This document shows positions 20,236 to 28,292 of a stretch of DNA of 64,000 bases, one piece after another (the first letter of the stretch is position 1; each line of letters starts with the position of its first letter). The translations under genes were made by a program, and so were the position numbers. The notes beneath the pieces were generated by a model. The model was given only the letters and a program-made list of their open reading frames with translations. It was not told the origin of the DNA and did no database searches. Source of the stretch: Pseudomonas mohnii (GTDB taxonomy: Bacteria > Pseudomonadota > Gammaproteobacteria > Pseudomonadales > Pseudomonadaceae); contig NZ_FNRV01000001.1 in the NCBI RefSeq assembly GCF_900105115.1, positions 4,015,501 through 4,079,500 on the forward strand, written 5' to 3'.

Positions 20236-21048
20236 ATGACACTCCGTTATCCACAGGTCTTGCTGTTGCTCTTCGCGTCGGCCGTGTTATCGCCGACCCA
20301 GGCTGCCGATAGCGTCAAGCTCGACACTCCCGCAGGCGGTTGGCGCACCGGTGCGGCGGAAGGCGAGGGGGAGAACTTCCGTCAGACCGTCAACTACCCG
20401 GCCTCCTCGGTGAACACACCGGCAGGCCAGGCCAACACCGCGCGCATCGCCGGACAGATCAAAGCCACGCCCAAGTCGGCGGAGCCCGGCCGGTTGATTG
20501 TGAACGGTGTCAGCATGCCGCTGAAAATCGATCCGGCGGGCCGCTTTGATCGCCCGTTCTCGTTTCCCAACGGCAGCAACAGTGTCGAGGTCCGTAGCCC
20601 TGACGGCCAGCAACGCCGTCGTGTTCAGTTCTTGAATGCCAGCGGTGGAGCAACACCGGCCAAATTGCGCGTTCTGCTGTCATGGGACAGCGACAACACC
20701 GACCTCGACCTGCACCTGATCACCCCCGACGGTGCGCACATCTGGTACGGCGACCGCGTCGCCCCCAATGGCGCAGCACTCGATGTCGACGTCACCACCG
20801 GCTACGGTCCGGAAATCTTCGCCATGCCTGCGCCGATCAAGGGGCAGTATCTGGTGTATGTGAATTACTTCGGCGGTGGCTATCGCAGTGACGAAGAGGG
20901 GCAGGAAGAGGCGGTTCAAGCGCTGACCACCGCGCAGGTCACAGTGATTACCGAGGAGGGGACGCCGAGCGAGAAGATCGAGACGTTTCTGGTGCCGATG
21001 CGGGCGGTGGGGGAGTTGACGCTGGTGAAGGGGTTCAGTTATCCGTGA
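20236..21048 (+). CDS. magF: DUF2135 (YfaP-type) secreted protein, mag locus gene 6
   Basis: A 270-residue paralogue of the first gene of the locus. It has a signal peptide ending near AVLSPTQAA, a GGWRTGAAEGEGENF opening, NGSNSVEVRSPDGQQ, and a DUF2135 core with TDLDLHLITPDGAHIWY and QYLVYVNYFGGG. ATG 20236 is four bases after the magE stop. Its 3' end overlaps the convergent diguanylate cyclase gene by 14 bases. Function unknown; it is probably a periplasmic partner of the macroglobulin. Confidence 0.82.
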   Translation: MTLRYPQVLLLLFASAVLSPTQAADSVKLDTPAGGWRTGAAEGEGENFRQTVNYPASSVNTPAGQANTARIAGQIKATPKSAEPGRLIVNGVSMPLKIDPAGRFDRPFSFPNGSNSVEVRSPDGQQRRRVQFLNASGGATPAKLRVLLSWDSDNTDLDLHLITPDGAHIWYGDRVAPNGAALDVDVTTGYGPEIFAMPAPIKGQYLVYVNYFGGGYRSDEEGQEEAVQALTTAQVTVITEEGTPSEKIETFLVPMRAVGELTLVKGFSYP

Positions 21049-22210
21049 GGCTCAAGTACATCTTGCGCAGGGTCTGAACGCGGTTACGTCCCCGATCCTT
21101 TGCCCCGTATAGCGCTTCATCCGCTTGTGAAAGCAGGCCGAAAAGATCGTAGCCCGACTCACGCGTGGTGACGACACCAATGCTGACACTGAGCATCCCC
21201 GGTTCCAGCATCGACAGCTGTGAAAAGGACAGGCGAATGCGCTCGGCCACCTGAACCGCTTCCTGCTCACCTGCCTCCTTGAGCAGGCAGGCAAACTCTT
21301 CGCCACCGATACGACCGAACACATCCTGCTTGCGCAGGTTCTCCGCCAGAATCCGACTGAATGCGATCGAGGCCTGGTCCCCCATCGGGTGACCAAAGCT
21401 GTCGTTCAGGCGCTTGAAATGATCCAGGTCGCATAGCAGCAGAGCGGCGGGTTCCTTGTGGCGATTGCTGTCCGCCAGCAAGCGTTCCCCGTTAGCCATG
21501 AACGCGCGACGGTTGCCGATTCCGGTCAGCGGATCACAGAAAGCGGCGGCCTTGAACTTGAGTTCGGCGCGCTCCTTGACCATGGCCAACGCCACATAGG
21601 CAATGCCAATGACGTAGAGCATGGACTCGAACAGCATGAAGGAGAAAAAGCGCACGCCATCGCCGACGCCCGACAAGGCCTGATCCAGCGGCAGGCTTTT
21701 GTCGATCACACTACGGACAACATAAAAAGTGGTGTGCAGCAGCGTCAGCAGCAGCGCGGGCATGTACGCGACTTCAAGGCTGCGACGGCTGCGCCAGAAC
21801 TCCAGTGCCGTCAGCACGCCATACCCAGCGACCAACAGGGAATACACCACGACTCGAACAGGCATGGCGTCATAGAAGGCGGGACTCAGACACAGCGTCA
21901 GCCAGAGGCCGGCCCCGGCCAGAATCCCCTGCATTGATGGTGTGCGTCCGACGAACACGCGTATGGCTGTCCAGTTCATCGCCGCGCTCAACAACAGGGC
22001 GACGTTACCGAAGATGATCGGCACAAAATCGACCCCCCGACCCCGCCAACTGACCAGCACCACACCCAGCGCAGCCAGCAGCATCATGGCACCCAGATAA
22101 GCCAGGGTCCGCTCACGGGGTTCGCGCCACCAGGCGTGACAGGTCAACAGCCCCATCAACGCGAAGACGAAGACTGACGCGACCAGCAAGGTCGGGATGT
22201 GAAGCGCCAT
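21035..22210 (-). CDS. membrane-bound diguanylate cyclase (GGDEF)
   Basis: A 391-residue protein that makes cyclic di-GMP from two GTP. The N-terminal half holds about six or seven hydrophobic helices (residues 5-210) with no recognised ligand motif. The C-terminal GGDEF domain has DPLTGIGNRRAF, DLDHFKRLND and the active-site variant GGEEF near residue 310. An RxxD inhibitory site (RKQD) sits exactly five residues before it, so product feedback is likely. ATG 22210 has GGGAACTAAAG upstream; the longer frame would need a TTG start. It converges on magF. Confidence 0.9.
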   Translation of the reverse strand: MALHIPTLLVASVFVFALMGLLTCHAWWREPRERTLAYLGAMMLLAALGVVLVSWRGRGVDFVPIIFGNVALLLSAAMNWTAIRVFVGRTPSMQGILAGAGLWLTLCLSPAFYDAMPVRVVVYSLLVAGYGVLTALEFWRSRRSLEVAYMPALLLTLLHTTFYVVRSVIDKSLPLDQALSGVGDGVRFFSFMLFESMLYVIGIAYVALAMVKERAELKFKAAAFCDPLTGIGNRRAFMANGERLLADSNRHKEPAALLLCDLDHFKRLNDSFGHPMGDQASIAFSRILAENLRKQDVFGRIGGEEFACLLKEAGEQEAVQVAERIRLSFSQLSMLEPGMLSVSIGVVTTRESGYDLFGLLSQADEALYGAKDRGRNRVQTLRKMYLSLTDN

Positions 22211-22370
22211 GTCTTTAGTTCCCGCGAAGCTCAAACCGGAGTGGTCCCGCAGAAGGGGTGTCGGGTCAACGAGGTTGTGGTCGAAAGGGTGGATTTAGCA
22301 CTTGAGGTACCAGTATTGGCAAGGGGGGCATTTATCCGAGTCGTCGACACCGAGTGACAAAGGACAGCGA

Positions 22371-22847
22371 TTAAGTAGCCTGGAGAGGCCGTTCCATCTT
22401 GATGATCTCGATGGAGACCGGGCTGTTGCCTCGGGAAAACGTGCCTTCGCCGATCTTGCGAAAACCGAGTTGCTGGTAGAACTTTTCCGCGGTCAAGGTC
22501 GCCTCCAGGTAGGCCCTGGAGTGGCCAGCATCACGGATCTGTTGCAACGCCTTCTCCAACAGCAGCCTGCCGATACCTTGACGCGCCCCGCTGCCGCGTA
22601 TGAACAGTTTGCTGACTTCATGCCCGTCAACCTCGACAAACCCCTGGATCCCGTCGTTTTGCGCCAGCCACACGTTGCCGCCCACGATCGCCTCCCGGTA
22701 CGTCTGTGGCGAACGCCCGTCCAGCCACATGGCGATCTGTTCGGCGCTGTAGTCAGCCGTGCACAGGCTCTCAACCGAATCTTTGTGGGTCTGAAAAATG
22801 TTCTCGGCGTCCTCCAGGGTCGCCGGGCGGATCTGCACATGACTCAT
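22371..22847 (-). CDS. GNAT family N-acetyltransferase
   Basis: A 158-residue single-domain GCN5-related acetyltransferase. The acetyl-CoA-binding segment is in VSKLFIRGSGARQGIGRLLLEKAL (R/Q-x-x-G-x-G/A), followed by AYLEATLTAEKFYQQLGFRKIG, the usual final strands. The start ATG 22847 has GGAG eight bases upstream. Substrate unknown. It is preceded by a long gene-free stretch, so it probably has its own promoter. Confidence 0.88.
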   Translation of the reverse strand: MSHVQIRPATLEDAENIFQTHKDSVESLCTADYSAEQIAMWLDGRSPQTYREAIVGGNVWLAQNDGIQGFVEVDGHEVSKLFIRGSGARQGIGRLLLEKALQQIRDAGHSRAYLEATLTAEKFYQQLGFRKIGEGTFSRGNSPVSIEIIKMERPLQAT

Positions 22848-23184
22848 CAGGTGAACTCCAGTTTCTTTTACGGCCAGCCACTTGCCGGGAATGAGCCCAT
22901 GCCCATTTCTCTACGACGGCCCGCCAATTGAAAGCGAAGAAGCCAGGATTTACGCCCGGCAGGTTTGACGAGCAAGCGTAGCCCATGACTCTCGTCATTG
23001 GTGCCGGGTTCGGTCAGGTTTTCGAAGGATTCAGCTTACCCATTGATTTTTCCCTGTCGTCCCATTACTTCGTCGGACGAGATCAAATGGCGTTGAACAC
23101 CATCAGGCAGGGACGCGCCTGAAACGCCCGTGATAGCCAGGCTATCGGCAGGATTCTCGGATGGGACAGGATTATTTAGGGCAA

Positions 23185-23212
23185 TTAAAAAGCCGGCTTG
23201 TGGCCGGCTTCT
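23185..23212 (-). terminator. rho-independent terminator-like hairpin on the minus strand
   Basis: AAGCCGGC, a four-base loop, then GGCCGGCTT. Read on the minus strand the stem is followed by CTTTTTAATT, a proper U-run. It could end the S24 repressor message, 320 bases beyond its stop, or more likely a small RNA starting near 23390. Confidence 0.7.
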
Positions 23213-23390
23213 CGGGGACTGGCTTGGTTCATTTTTGGTAAACCGCGCCAGCCTTCAAAACGTACACCCGGATCTTGCGTCCGGCTGTGGGACTCGGCGA
23301 GAAAATCATCTGCCTTGTCGGTGCGATTCTCCGCCGCGGAGCGGGGGATGCGCAAATGTGGGGCGCAGCATACTGATTTTTTGAGGAAAT
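23186..23390 (-). ncRNA. candidate small RNA or small-ORF transcript
   Basis: A roughly 200-base minus-strand segment ending in the hairpin/U-run at 23185-23212. A weak -10-like TATGCT lies at about 23367-23372. A GC hairpin (CTCCGCGGCGGAG) lies within. Two short frames exist: one from a TTG and one of 24 codons ending VYVLKAGAVYQK. Neither has a strong Shine-Dalgarno sequence. I do not recognise a known sRNA family; this is a hypothesis from the orphan terminator. Confidence 0.3.
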
Positions 23391-23530
23391 TCCCAGCTTG
23401 GTGTGCGAGATAGAGCTCTGGGTTGGTTCTCAGGGTGATTCTCTCGACGTCTTTGCGGGCAAGTCCGTTCCCACAGGTCTCGCCTGTCCCTGCGGGCGCA
23501 TGGCTTGCGCGTGATGAATTCGCCTCGGTA

Positions 23531-24277
23531 TCACAGAAATGGCACTTCCGGCCGGCGCTTGTTCAGTGTCGACCACCAGAACACCCAACCTAATACCCGA
23601 ATGTTTTGCTCTTCGATCTGCGCGGCCCGGAAGATTTCGTCCGGGTATTCGATCCTGTTGTGGCTGCGCATGCGAATGGCGTTGCCGGGCACTCGGTGCA
23701 GGTATTTGATCCGCAGCATGCCGTCATGTTCGATCGCGTAGATCTCGCCATCGATGATGTCCTTGAGCCCACGGTCAATGCCCAGGAAGGAGCCGTCTTC
23801 AATTCTTTCGCCCATGCTGTTGCCGATCATGCGGGCACAGATGGCATCGGTATGTTTGATTTCCAGGGAATCGAGGTGGCTGCGGGGCAATCGGATGGAT
23901 TGGCCGGGGTCTTCGACGACGTGGGTTTTGTTAGAGCCAGGTGCGGTGGCGGTTTCTTTGTAGAAGGGCAGTTCGACGTCAAGGGGCTCGACGACGGTGT
24001 AAATGCCGCGGATGGCCTGGGCATCGAATGTGTGGCCGGTTTCGTCGAGCAGGCGCAGGTGTCTGGCGTCTTTCGGGCCTTCGCCCGTTTTCAGCCATTC
24101 ACTGTTCACGGAGAGTTTTCTGGCCACTTCTTCCATGCAGTGCGCAGGCACGCCACGGGTGTACCAGTTGTGGACTTTCTGCGGGACTGCGTCCAGAAAC
24201 TCGGCAAATCCCGTTGTCGTGATGTTCGCTTCTTCAAGGAGCGCTTTAAAGCGCGGGCCGCTAGTGTTCTTTTTCAT
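23531..24277 (-). CDS. LexA/CI-like repressor (HTH + S24 peptidase)
   Basis: A 248-residue regulator. An N-terminal helix-turn-helix (about residues 8-60: FKALLEEANITTTGFAEFL, VPQKVHNWYTRGVP) is joined to a C-terminal S24 self-cleaving domain. The Ser is in MIGNSMGERIEDG (Ser154) and the Lys in MLRIKYLHR (Lys191); their 37-residue separation equals that in LexA. The linker begins LPFYKE, as in many Pseudomonas phage repressors, but the usual Ala/Cys-Gly cleavage pair is not evident (TAPGSN instead). No phage genes adjoin it. Two similar palindromes upstream look like its operators. It may be a domesticated prophage or pyocin-type repressor released by DNA damage. Confidence 0.87.
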   Translation of the reverse strand: MKKNTSGPRFKALLEEANITTTGFAEFLDAVPQKVHNWYTRGVPAHCMEEVARKLSVNSEWLKTGEGPKDARHLRLLDETGHTFDAQAIRGIYTVVEPLDVELPFYKETATAPGSNKTHVVEDPGQSIRLPRSHLDSLEIKHTDAICARMIGNSMGERIEDGSFLGIDRGLKDIIDGEIYAIEHDGMLRIKYLHRVPGNAIRMRSHNRIEYPDEIFRAAQIEEQNIRVLGWVFWWSTLNKRRPEVPFL

Positions 24278-24312
24278 AAACGCGAGTCTACTGGCGGCGC
24301 ATAAGGCTTTGA

Positions 24313-24329
24313 ATAAACGAACCGTTCAA
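24313..24329. promoter_or_regulatory. operator-like palindrome 1 (proximal)
   Basis: ATAAACGAACCGTTCAA, 36 bases upstream of the repressor start. It matches the distal palindrome at 14 of 17 positions and lies over a TTGAAC -35-like hexamer read on the minus strand. Occupation would block the repressor's own promoter, so autoregulation is inferred. Confidence 0.6.
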
Positions 24330-24406
24330 ATTTCGAGGGAGATTTAAGACTGGATGTAAGACGTTCTTGGGTGAAATTAAACAAGAAAAAACCAATTCGG
24401 AGCCTG

Positions 24407-24423
24407 TTAAACGATCCGTTTAA
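24407..24423. promoter_or_regulatory. operator-like palindrome 2 (distal), perfect
   Basis: TTAAACGATCCGTTTAA is a perfect 7-3-7 palindrome, 94 bases from its near-copy at 24313-24329. The spacing is about nine helical turns, compatible with cooperative looping by CI-like dimers. Confidence 0.65.
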
Positions 24424-24441
24424 GTGGTGCTTTTCGAGCGC

Positions 24442-24474
24442 CCAAAAAAAACCCCGGATCACCGGGGCTTTTCT
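24442..24474 (-). terminator. rho-independent terminator of ppa
   Basis: CCCCGG-atca-CCGGGG stem that, read on the minus strand, is followed by a run of eight Us. It lies about 20-50 bases past the ppa stop and separates ppa from the repressor promoter region. Confidence 0.85.
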
Positions 24475-24492
24475 TGAAGCTTGCAGCGGCGC

Positions 24493-25020
24493 TTAGCCTT
24501 TATAGGCAGCAACCGACTTGGTGATCGCGGCACGGGCGGCGTCTGCGCCGTCCCAGCCTTCGATTTTCACCCATTTGCCTTTTTCGAGATCTTTGTAGTT
24601 CGCGAAGAAGTGCTCGATCTGCTGAATCAGCAGCGGTGGCAGGTCGGTGTATTCCTTCACGTCCACGTACAGCTGGGACAGCTTGTCGTGTGGAACCGCG
24701 ATGACTTTGGCATCGCCGCCGCCGTCGTCGGTCATGTTCAGGATGCCGACCGGACGAGCGCGGATCACGGAGCCTGGCGCAACCGGGTAAGGGGTCACGA
24801 CCAGTACGTCGAGGGGATCACCGTCGTCAGCCAGGGTGTTCGGGATGTAACCGTAGTTGGCCGGGTAGAACATTGGGGTGGCCATGAAACGGTCAACGAA
24901 GAGGCAATCGCTGTCTTTGTCGATTTCGTACTTGATCGGCGCGTGGTTGGCCGGGATCTCGATCGCGACGTAGATGTCGTTCGGCAGGTCTTTGCCAGCC
25001 GGAATCTTGCTGTAGCTCAT
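24493..25020 (-). CDS. ppa: inorganic pyrophosphatase
   Basis: Family I soluble pyrophosphatase of 175 residues. It hydrolyses PPi to drive biosynthetic reactions. The signature [10 protein letters not shown] with its three metal-binding Asp residues is intact, and [21 protein letters not shown] is typical of the bacterial enzyme. Start ATG at 25020; the 5' leader holds two TTGACCAAAAA repeats and a -10-like TATAAT about 60 bases upstream on the minus strand. Confidence 0.97.
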   Translation of the reverse strand: MSYSKIPAGKDLPNDIYVAIEIPANHAPIKYEIDKDSDCLFVDRFMATPMFYPANYGYIPNTLADDGDPLDVLVVTPYPVAPGSVIRARPVGILNMTDDGGGDAKVIAVPHDKLSQLYVDVKEYTDLPPLLIQQIEHFFANYKDLEKGKWVKIEGWDGADAARAAITKSVAAYKG

Positions 25021-25039
25021 TGGGCGTTGCCCCCGTTAG

Positions 25040-25088
25040 TTGACCAAAAACACTTGGCCGGATTGACCAAAAAGTGGCGGCGATTATA
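25040..25088 (-). promoter_or_regulatory. ppa leader: direct repeats and -10 element
   Basis: TTGACCAAAAA occurs at 25040-25050 and 25063-25073 (23-base period), read as TTTTTGGTCAA on the message strand. A consensus -10 TATAAT is at 25083-25088 on the minus strand; no good -35 is visible. The repeats would fall just downstream of the start point. Confidence 0.4.
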
Positions 25089-25131
25089 GGCATATTCCTA
25101 CGTCGACGCCATGTACCAGAGGTCGTAGACC

Positions 25132-25944
25132 TTAGTCATGTGCCTGATAGACCGGGTCCTCGGCGAGAAGTTGCTGGAGCCTCCTCAGCGGGTCCTGGCG
25201 ATAGAACAGTTTCAGCTGCTCATAGACCTGTGGATAAGCCTCGTGCAGCAAATCCGGAGCACTGAAGAAGTACTCGCTGGTCACGGCGAAAAATTCGGCC
25301 GGGTTCTCGGCGGCGTAGGGATCTATCGCGGTCTCGGCGTCAGGATGGCGATCAAGTTGTCGGTCGAGATCGTCATAGGCTTCTTGCATGACTTTCGCCC
25401 AGTCGCTGACCCGCATGTCGGCATGCAACGGTGGCAGGCCATTGGCATCGCCGTTGAGCATGTCGAGTTTGTGCGCCAGCTCGTGGATCACCAGGTTGTA
25501 GCCTTCCCAGCCACCGCTGGCCATGACGCCGGGCCAGGCGAGGATGATCGGGCCCTGCTGCCAGGCTTCGCCGCTGTGCTCGCCATCCCATTCGTGCTCG
25601 ACACCGCTGGCGTCGCGATGCCGTTGCGGACTGAGGAAATCGTCGGGGTAGAGGATGATTTCGTGAAAACCCTGGTACCAGTTCAGGTCGCCCAGGTTCA
25701 GCAATGGCAGTTGCGCCTGGGCCGCGAGCAGCAGGCGTTGCTCCTGATGGAGTTCAACGCCCGGCAGGGCGGTCAGGTGTTTGTCTTGCAGGAACAGCAC
25801 GCTGGCTTCACGCAGCCACTGGTCTTCGGCGGCGCTGATGCCATCCAGAAAACTCAGTTGATGGCGCACCCGTTGCCACATGTCGTCGGCAATCGGGTGT
25901 TTGGCCAAGGTGCGCTGGCGTCGCCAGGCGCTTAGGGACCACAT
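25132..25944 (-). CDS. MtfA-like zinc-dependent peptidase (M90)
   Basis: A 270-residue soluble protein with the zincin motif HELAHKLDMLNG (HExxH) and a downstream Glu-rich ENPAEFFAVTSEYFF that supplies the third ligand. This is the pattern of E. coli MtfA, an aminopeptidase that binds the repressor Mlc. The N-terminal WRRQRTLAKHPIADDMWQ is family-typical. Its regulatory partner here is unknown. The upstream neighbour dedA ends six bases before its start, so the two are likely cotranscribed. Confidence 0.85.
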   Translation of the reverse strand: MWSLSAWRRQRTLAKHPIADDMWQRVRHQLSFLDGISAAEDQWLREASVLFLQDKHLTALPGVELHQEQRLLLAAQAQLPLLNLGDLNWYQGFHEIILYPDDFLSPQRHRDASGVEHEWDGEHSGEAWQQGPIILAWPGVMASGGWEGYNLVIHELAHKLDMLNGDANGLPPLHADMRVSDWAKVMQEAYDDLDRQLDRHPDAETAIDPYAAENPAEFFAVTSEYFFSAPDLLHEAYPQVYEQLKLFYRQDPLRRLQQLLAEDPVYQAHD

Positions 25945-25950
25945 CGTGAA

Positions 25951-26607
25951 TCAGCGTGTTTCGGCTTTGGAGTTCGAGTTGCCGAAGCGGCTGCGAATCA
26001 CGCCGATGATCATCGGTAGCAGTGACAGCAGGATGATCCCGACCACCAGCAGCGACAGGTTTTTCTTGATGAACGGTACGTTGCCGAAGAAGTAACCGAG
26101 GGTGACCAGGCCGCCAACCCAAAAAACCGTGCCCAGTACGCTGAATCCGAAAAAGCGCGGGTAAGGCATCTTGCCCACGCCGGCGACGAACGGCGCAAAG
26201 GTGCGGATGATGGGCAGGAAGCGCGCCAGGGTCACGGTTTTGCCACCGTGCTTGTCATAAAAGTCATGGGTTTGTTGCAGGTAGTCGCGGCGGAAGATTT
26301 TCGAGTTCGGGTTGCTGAACAAACGTTCGCCGACCGTTCGGCCGATGATGTAGTTGGTGCTGTCGCCCATTATCGCCGCCAGCATCAGCAGCCCGCCCAG
26401 CAACACCGGATCCATACCGCCACCGGCGGCAACGGCGCCGGCGATAAACAGCAGCGAGTCGCCTGGCAGGAAAGGCATCACCACCAGGCCGGTTTCACAA
26501 AAGATCACCAGAAAAAGAATGGCGTAAATCCAGGCCCCGTAGTTGGTTACGAGCATGTCGAGGTAGACGTCGAGATGCAGAACGATATCGATCGGGTTGA
26601 AATCCAT
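25951..26607 (-). CDS. DedA family inner-membrane protein
   Basis: A 218-residue multi-pass protein with the DedA signature ETGLVVMPFLPGDSLLFIAG, the re-entrant PRFFGFSVLG region and GDSTNYIIGRTVGERLF. DedA proteins take part in membrane-potential maintenance and lipid-carrier recycling (undecaprenyl-phosphate flipping). ATG 26607 is preferred over an in-frame GTG at 26616 because ACAGGTG lies upstream. A second DedA domain in the window is fused to PAP2 at 42742. Confidence 0.88.
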   Translation of the reverse strand: MDFNPIDIVLHLDVYLDMLVTNYGAWIYAILFLVIFCETGLVVMPFLPGDSLLFIAGAVAAGGGMDPVLLGGLLMLAAIMGDSTNYIIGRTVGERLFSNPNSKIFRRDYLQQTHDFYDKHGGKTVTLARFLPIIRTFAPFVAGVGKMPYPRFFGFSVLGTVFWVGGLVTLGYFFGNVPFIKKNLSLLVVGIILLSLLPMIIGVIRSRFGNSNSKAETR

Positions 26608-26877
26608 GGTGGGCACCTGTGATAACGGCCCGACTCGGCAGGCCTGTGCATATGACTTCGCGTAAGACTACCGATGGGTGTAGTTTTTCTTACAAGCCGG
26701 AAAGATCGGGATTATACGGAGTGAGAAGTGAAAAGAGCGTCGAGATTGTAGCGGGGGATTTCACTCGGGCCGACGCTGGGTGCGCTCTGTTTTGCGGGCG
26801 CACACCTGCTCGCGATGAAGGTGACAAATGACACACCGCAATCGAGAGCAAGCTTGCGCCTGCAGGTTTGACGCGGG

Positions 26878-27339
26878 TCAAAGCTCTTCGCTGATCGGCA
26901 ACACGTAGTTCTTGAACTCGGTGTCTTCCTTGAACCCGATGGATTCATAGGTTTTCTGTGCGGCCTGGTTGTTGCTGCTGGTGGAAACACGCATGCGCAC
27001 GGCATTGGTTTCCTTGGCCATTTTCTTCGCGGTACGGATCAGGTTGTCGGCCACCAGTTGGCGGCGGGCGTCTTCGGCGACATAGATGTCGTTGAGGATC
27101 CACACGCGTTTGAGCGAGAGCGAGGAAAAGCTTGGATATAACTGACAGAAACCCATCAGCTTGTTGTTGTCGTCATCGGCCAGTGCCAGGTAAATCACTG
27201 ACTCCTTGCGACGCAGGCGTTTCTCGAGGAACGCCCGGGACGAGTCCGGATACGGCAGGGAGCCATAAAATTCGCGATATTTGACGAACAACGGGGTCAG
27301 CAGGTCCAGGTGTTCGAGGGTCGCTTGAATAATCCGCAT
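26878..27339 (-). CDS. GNAT family N-acetyltransferase
   Basis: A 153-residue GCN5-related acetyltransferase. The acetyl-CoA loop region is DIYVAEDARRQLVADNLIRTAKKMAKE, with the later strand RVSTSSNNQAAQKTYESIGFKED. ATG 27339 is preferred over the upstream TTG frame. It follows eutC in the same direction after 116 bases. Substrate unknown; the equivalent position in P. aeruginosa also holds a GNAT gene, as far as I recall. Confidence 0.87.
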   Translation of the reverse strand: MRIIQATLEHLDLLTPLFVKYREFYGSLPYPDSSRAFLEKRLRRKESVIYLALADDDNNKLMGFCQLYPSFSSLSLKRVWILNDIYVAEDARRQLVADNLIRTAKKMAKETNAVRMRVSTSSNNQAAQKTYESIGFKEDTEFKNYVLPISEEL

Positions 27340-27455
27340 GGTAGGTCTCGTCTTCAAGTGGCTGTCTTCACGTGCTCTGACGGCAAAAGGTACTCACTGG
27401 CAGCCGTGCGTCGATCCTGCCTGAAATCATCCCGAAAGTGCAATGCGGAAGCGGT

Positions 27456-28292
27456 TCAGGCATCCGGCGGACTCAGTAGGAAATTACCTTTCATGTCCGC
27501 GTCAACGTCCGACTCCAGCGTCTGAACCTGCGCTTCATCCTTTAAATTGACGCCCGAAAGCTGCCGTCGGCAGGCCTCGCGCATCAGATACAGCAAACGG
27601 TGTGCCGCCATGCCATAACTCAGGCCTTCAAGGCGAATATTGGAAATGCAGTTGCGGTACGCGTCCGTCAGGCCGACCTTGGGACTGTAGGTGAAATACA
27701 ATCCCAGGCTGTCTGGTGAGCTGAGGCCGGGGCGCTCGCCGATCAGAATCACTGTCATTTTGGCGCCCAGCAGTTCACCGACCTCATCGGCCACCGCAAC
27801 GCGACCTTGCTCCACCAGAATTACCGGGGCCAGGGACCAGTTTTCGGCGCCAATCTGTTCTTCCAGGCGCGCCAGAAACGGCAACGTGTGGCGATGAACG
27901 GCCAGGGCCGACAAACCATCGGCGACTATGATCGCCAGATCGACCCCGCCGGGATGGGCTGATGCGTAATCGCGCAGGATCTGAGCGGACTCATCGCTCA
28001 ACTTTCGCCCCAAATCGGGGCGCTGCAGGTAGCTGTTGCGATCGATCGCCGCGCTGTGCAGCAAGATGCTTTCGCGCCCACGTTCTGCCAATTGCGAGCT
28101 CAGTGCCTTGTGGTCAAACGGCAAATGCACGGCGTCCCGGGCCTGGGCATGGGCATACTGGAAGTCCAGCTGCGCGCGCGTGGGCATGCTGGTGCCCGTG
28201 CGGCCCAGGGCGATCCGCGCCGGTGTCAGGCGTCGCAGTTCCAGCCATGGGTTGTGCGGATCGAAGGGTGGTTTATCCATGGAAACACTCAT
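27456..28292 (-). CDS. eutC: ethanolamine ammonia-lyase small subunit
   Basis: EutC (278 residues) pairs with EutB to form the adenosylcobalamin-dependent enzyme that splits ethanolamine into acetaldehyde and ammonia. Family patterns are visible: [17 protein letters not shown] near the N-terminus, [22 protein letters not shown], and [16 protein letters not shown]. The ATG at 28292 overlaps the eutB stop (ATGA). Its coenzyme need ties it to the B12 uptake genes in the same window. Confidence 0.95.
   Translation of the reverse strand: MSVSMDKPPFDPHNPWLELRRLTPARIALGRTGTSMPTRAQLDFQYAHAQARDAVHLPFDHKALSSQLAERGRESILLHSAAIDRNSYLQRPDLGRKLSDESAQILRDYASAHPGGVDLAIIVADGLSALAVHRHTLPFLARLEEQIGAENWSLAPVILVEQGRVAVADEVGELLGAKMTVILIGERPGLSSPDSLGLYFTYSPKVGLTDAYRNCISNIRLEGLSYGMAAHRLLYLMREACRRQLSGVNLKDEAQVQTLESDVDADMKGNFLLSPPDA

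Larger units (their letters stand above)
22848..23530. other. 683-base region without a supported protein gene
   Basis: Holds the promoter side of the leftward GNAT gene and the 3' side of the S24 repressor gene. It contains a 7-1-7 palindrome GATAGCC-a-GGCTATC (23132-23146), a minus-strand terminator-like hairpin (23185-23212), a possible small transcript upstream of it (23186-23390), and a degenerate half REP (about 23447-23478). Short ORFs here, including a 23130-23384 plus-strand frame, lack convincing ribosome binding sites. Confidence 0.6.

Noticed and set aside
23130..23384. 84-codon plus-strand ORF in the gap
   Set aside because: GTG start without Shine-Dalgarno, crosses the terminator hairpin; composition atypical.
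23531..24277. Prophage centred on the S24 repressor
   Set aside because: No integrase, structural, lysis or replication genes on either side; neighbours are housekeeping genes.
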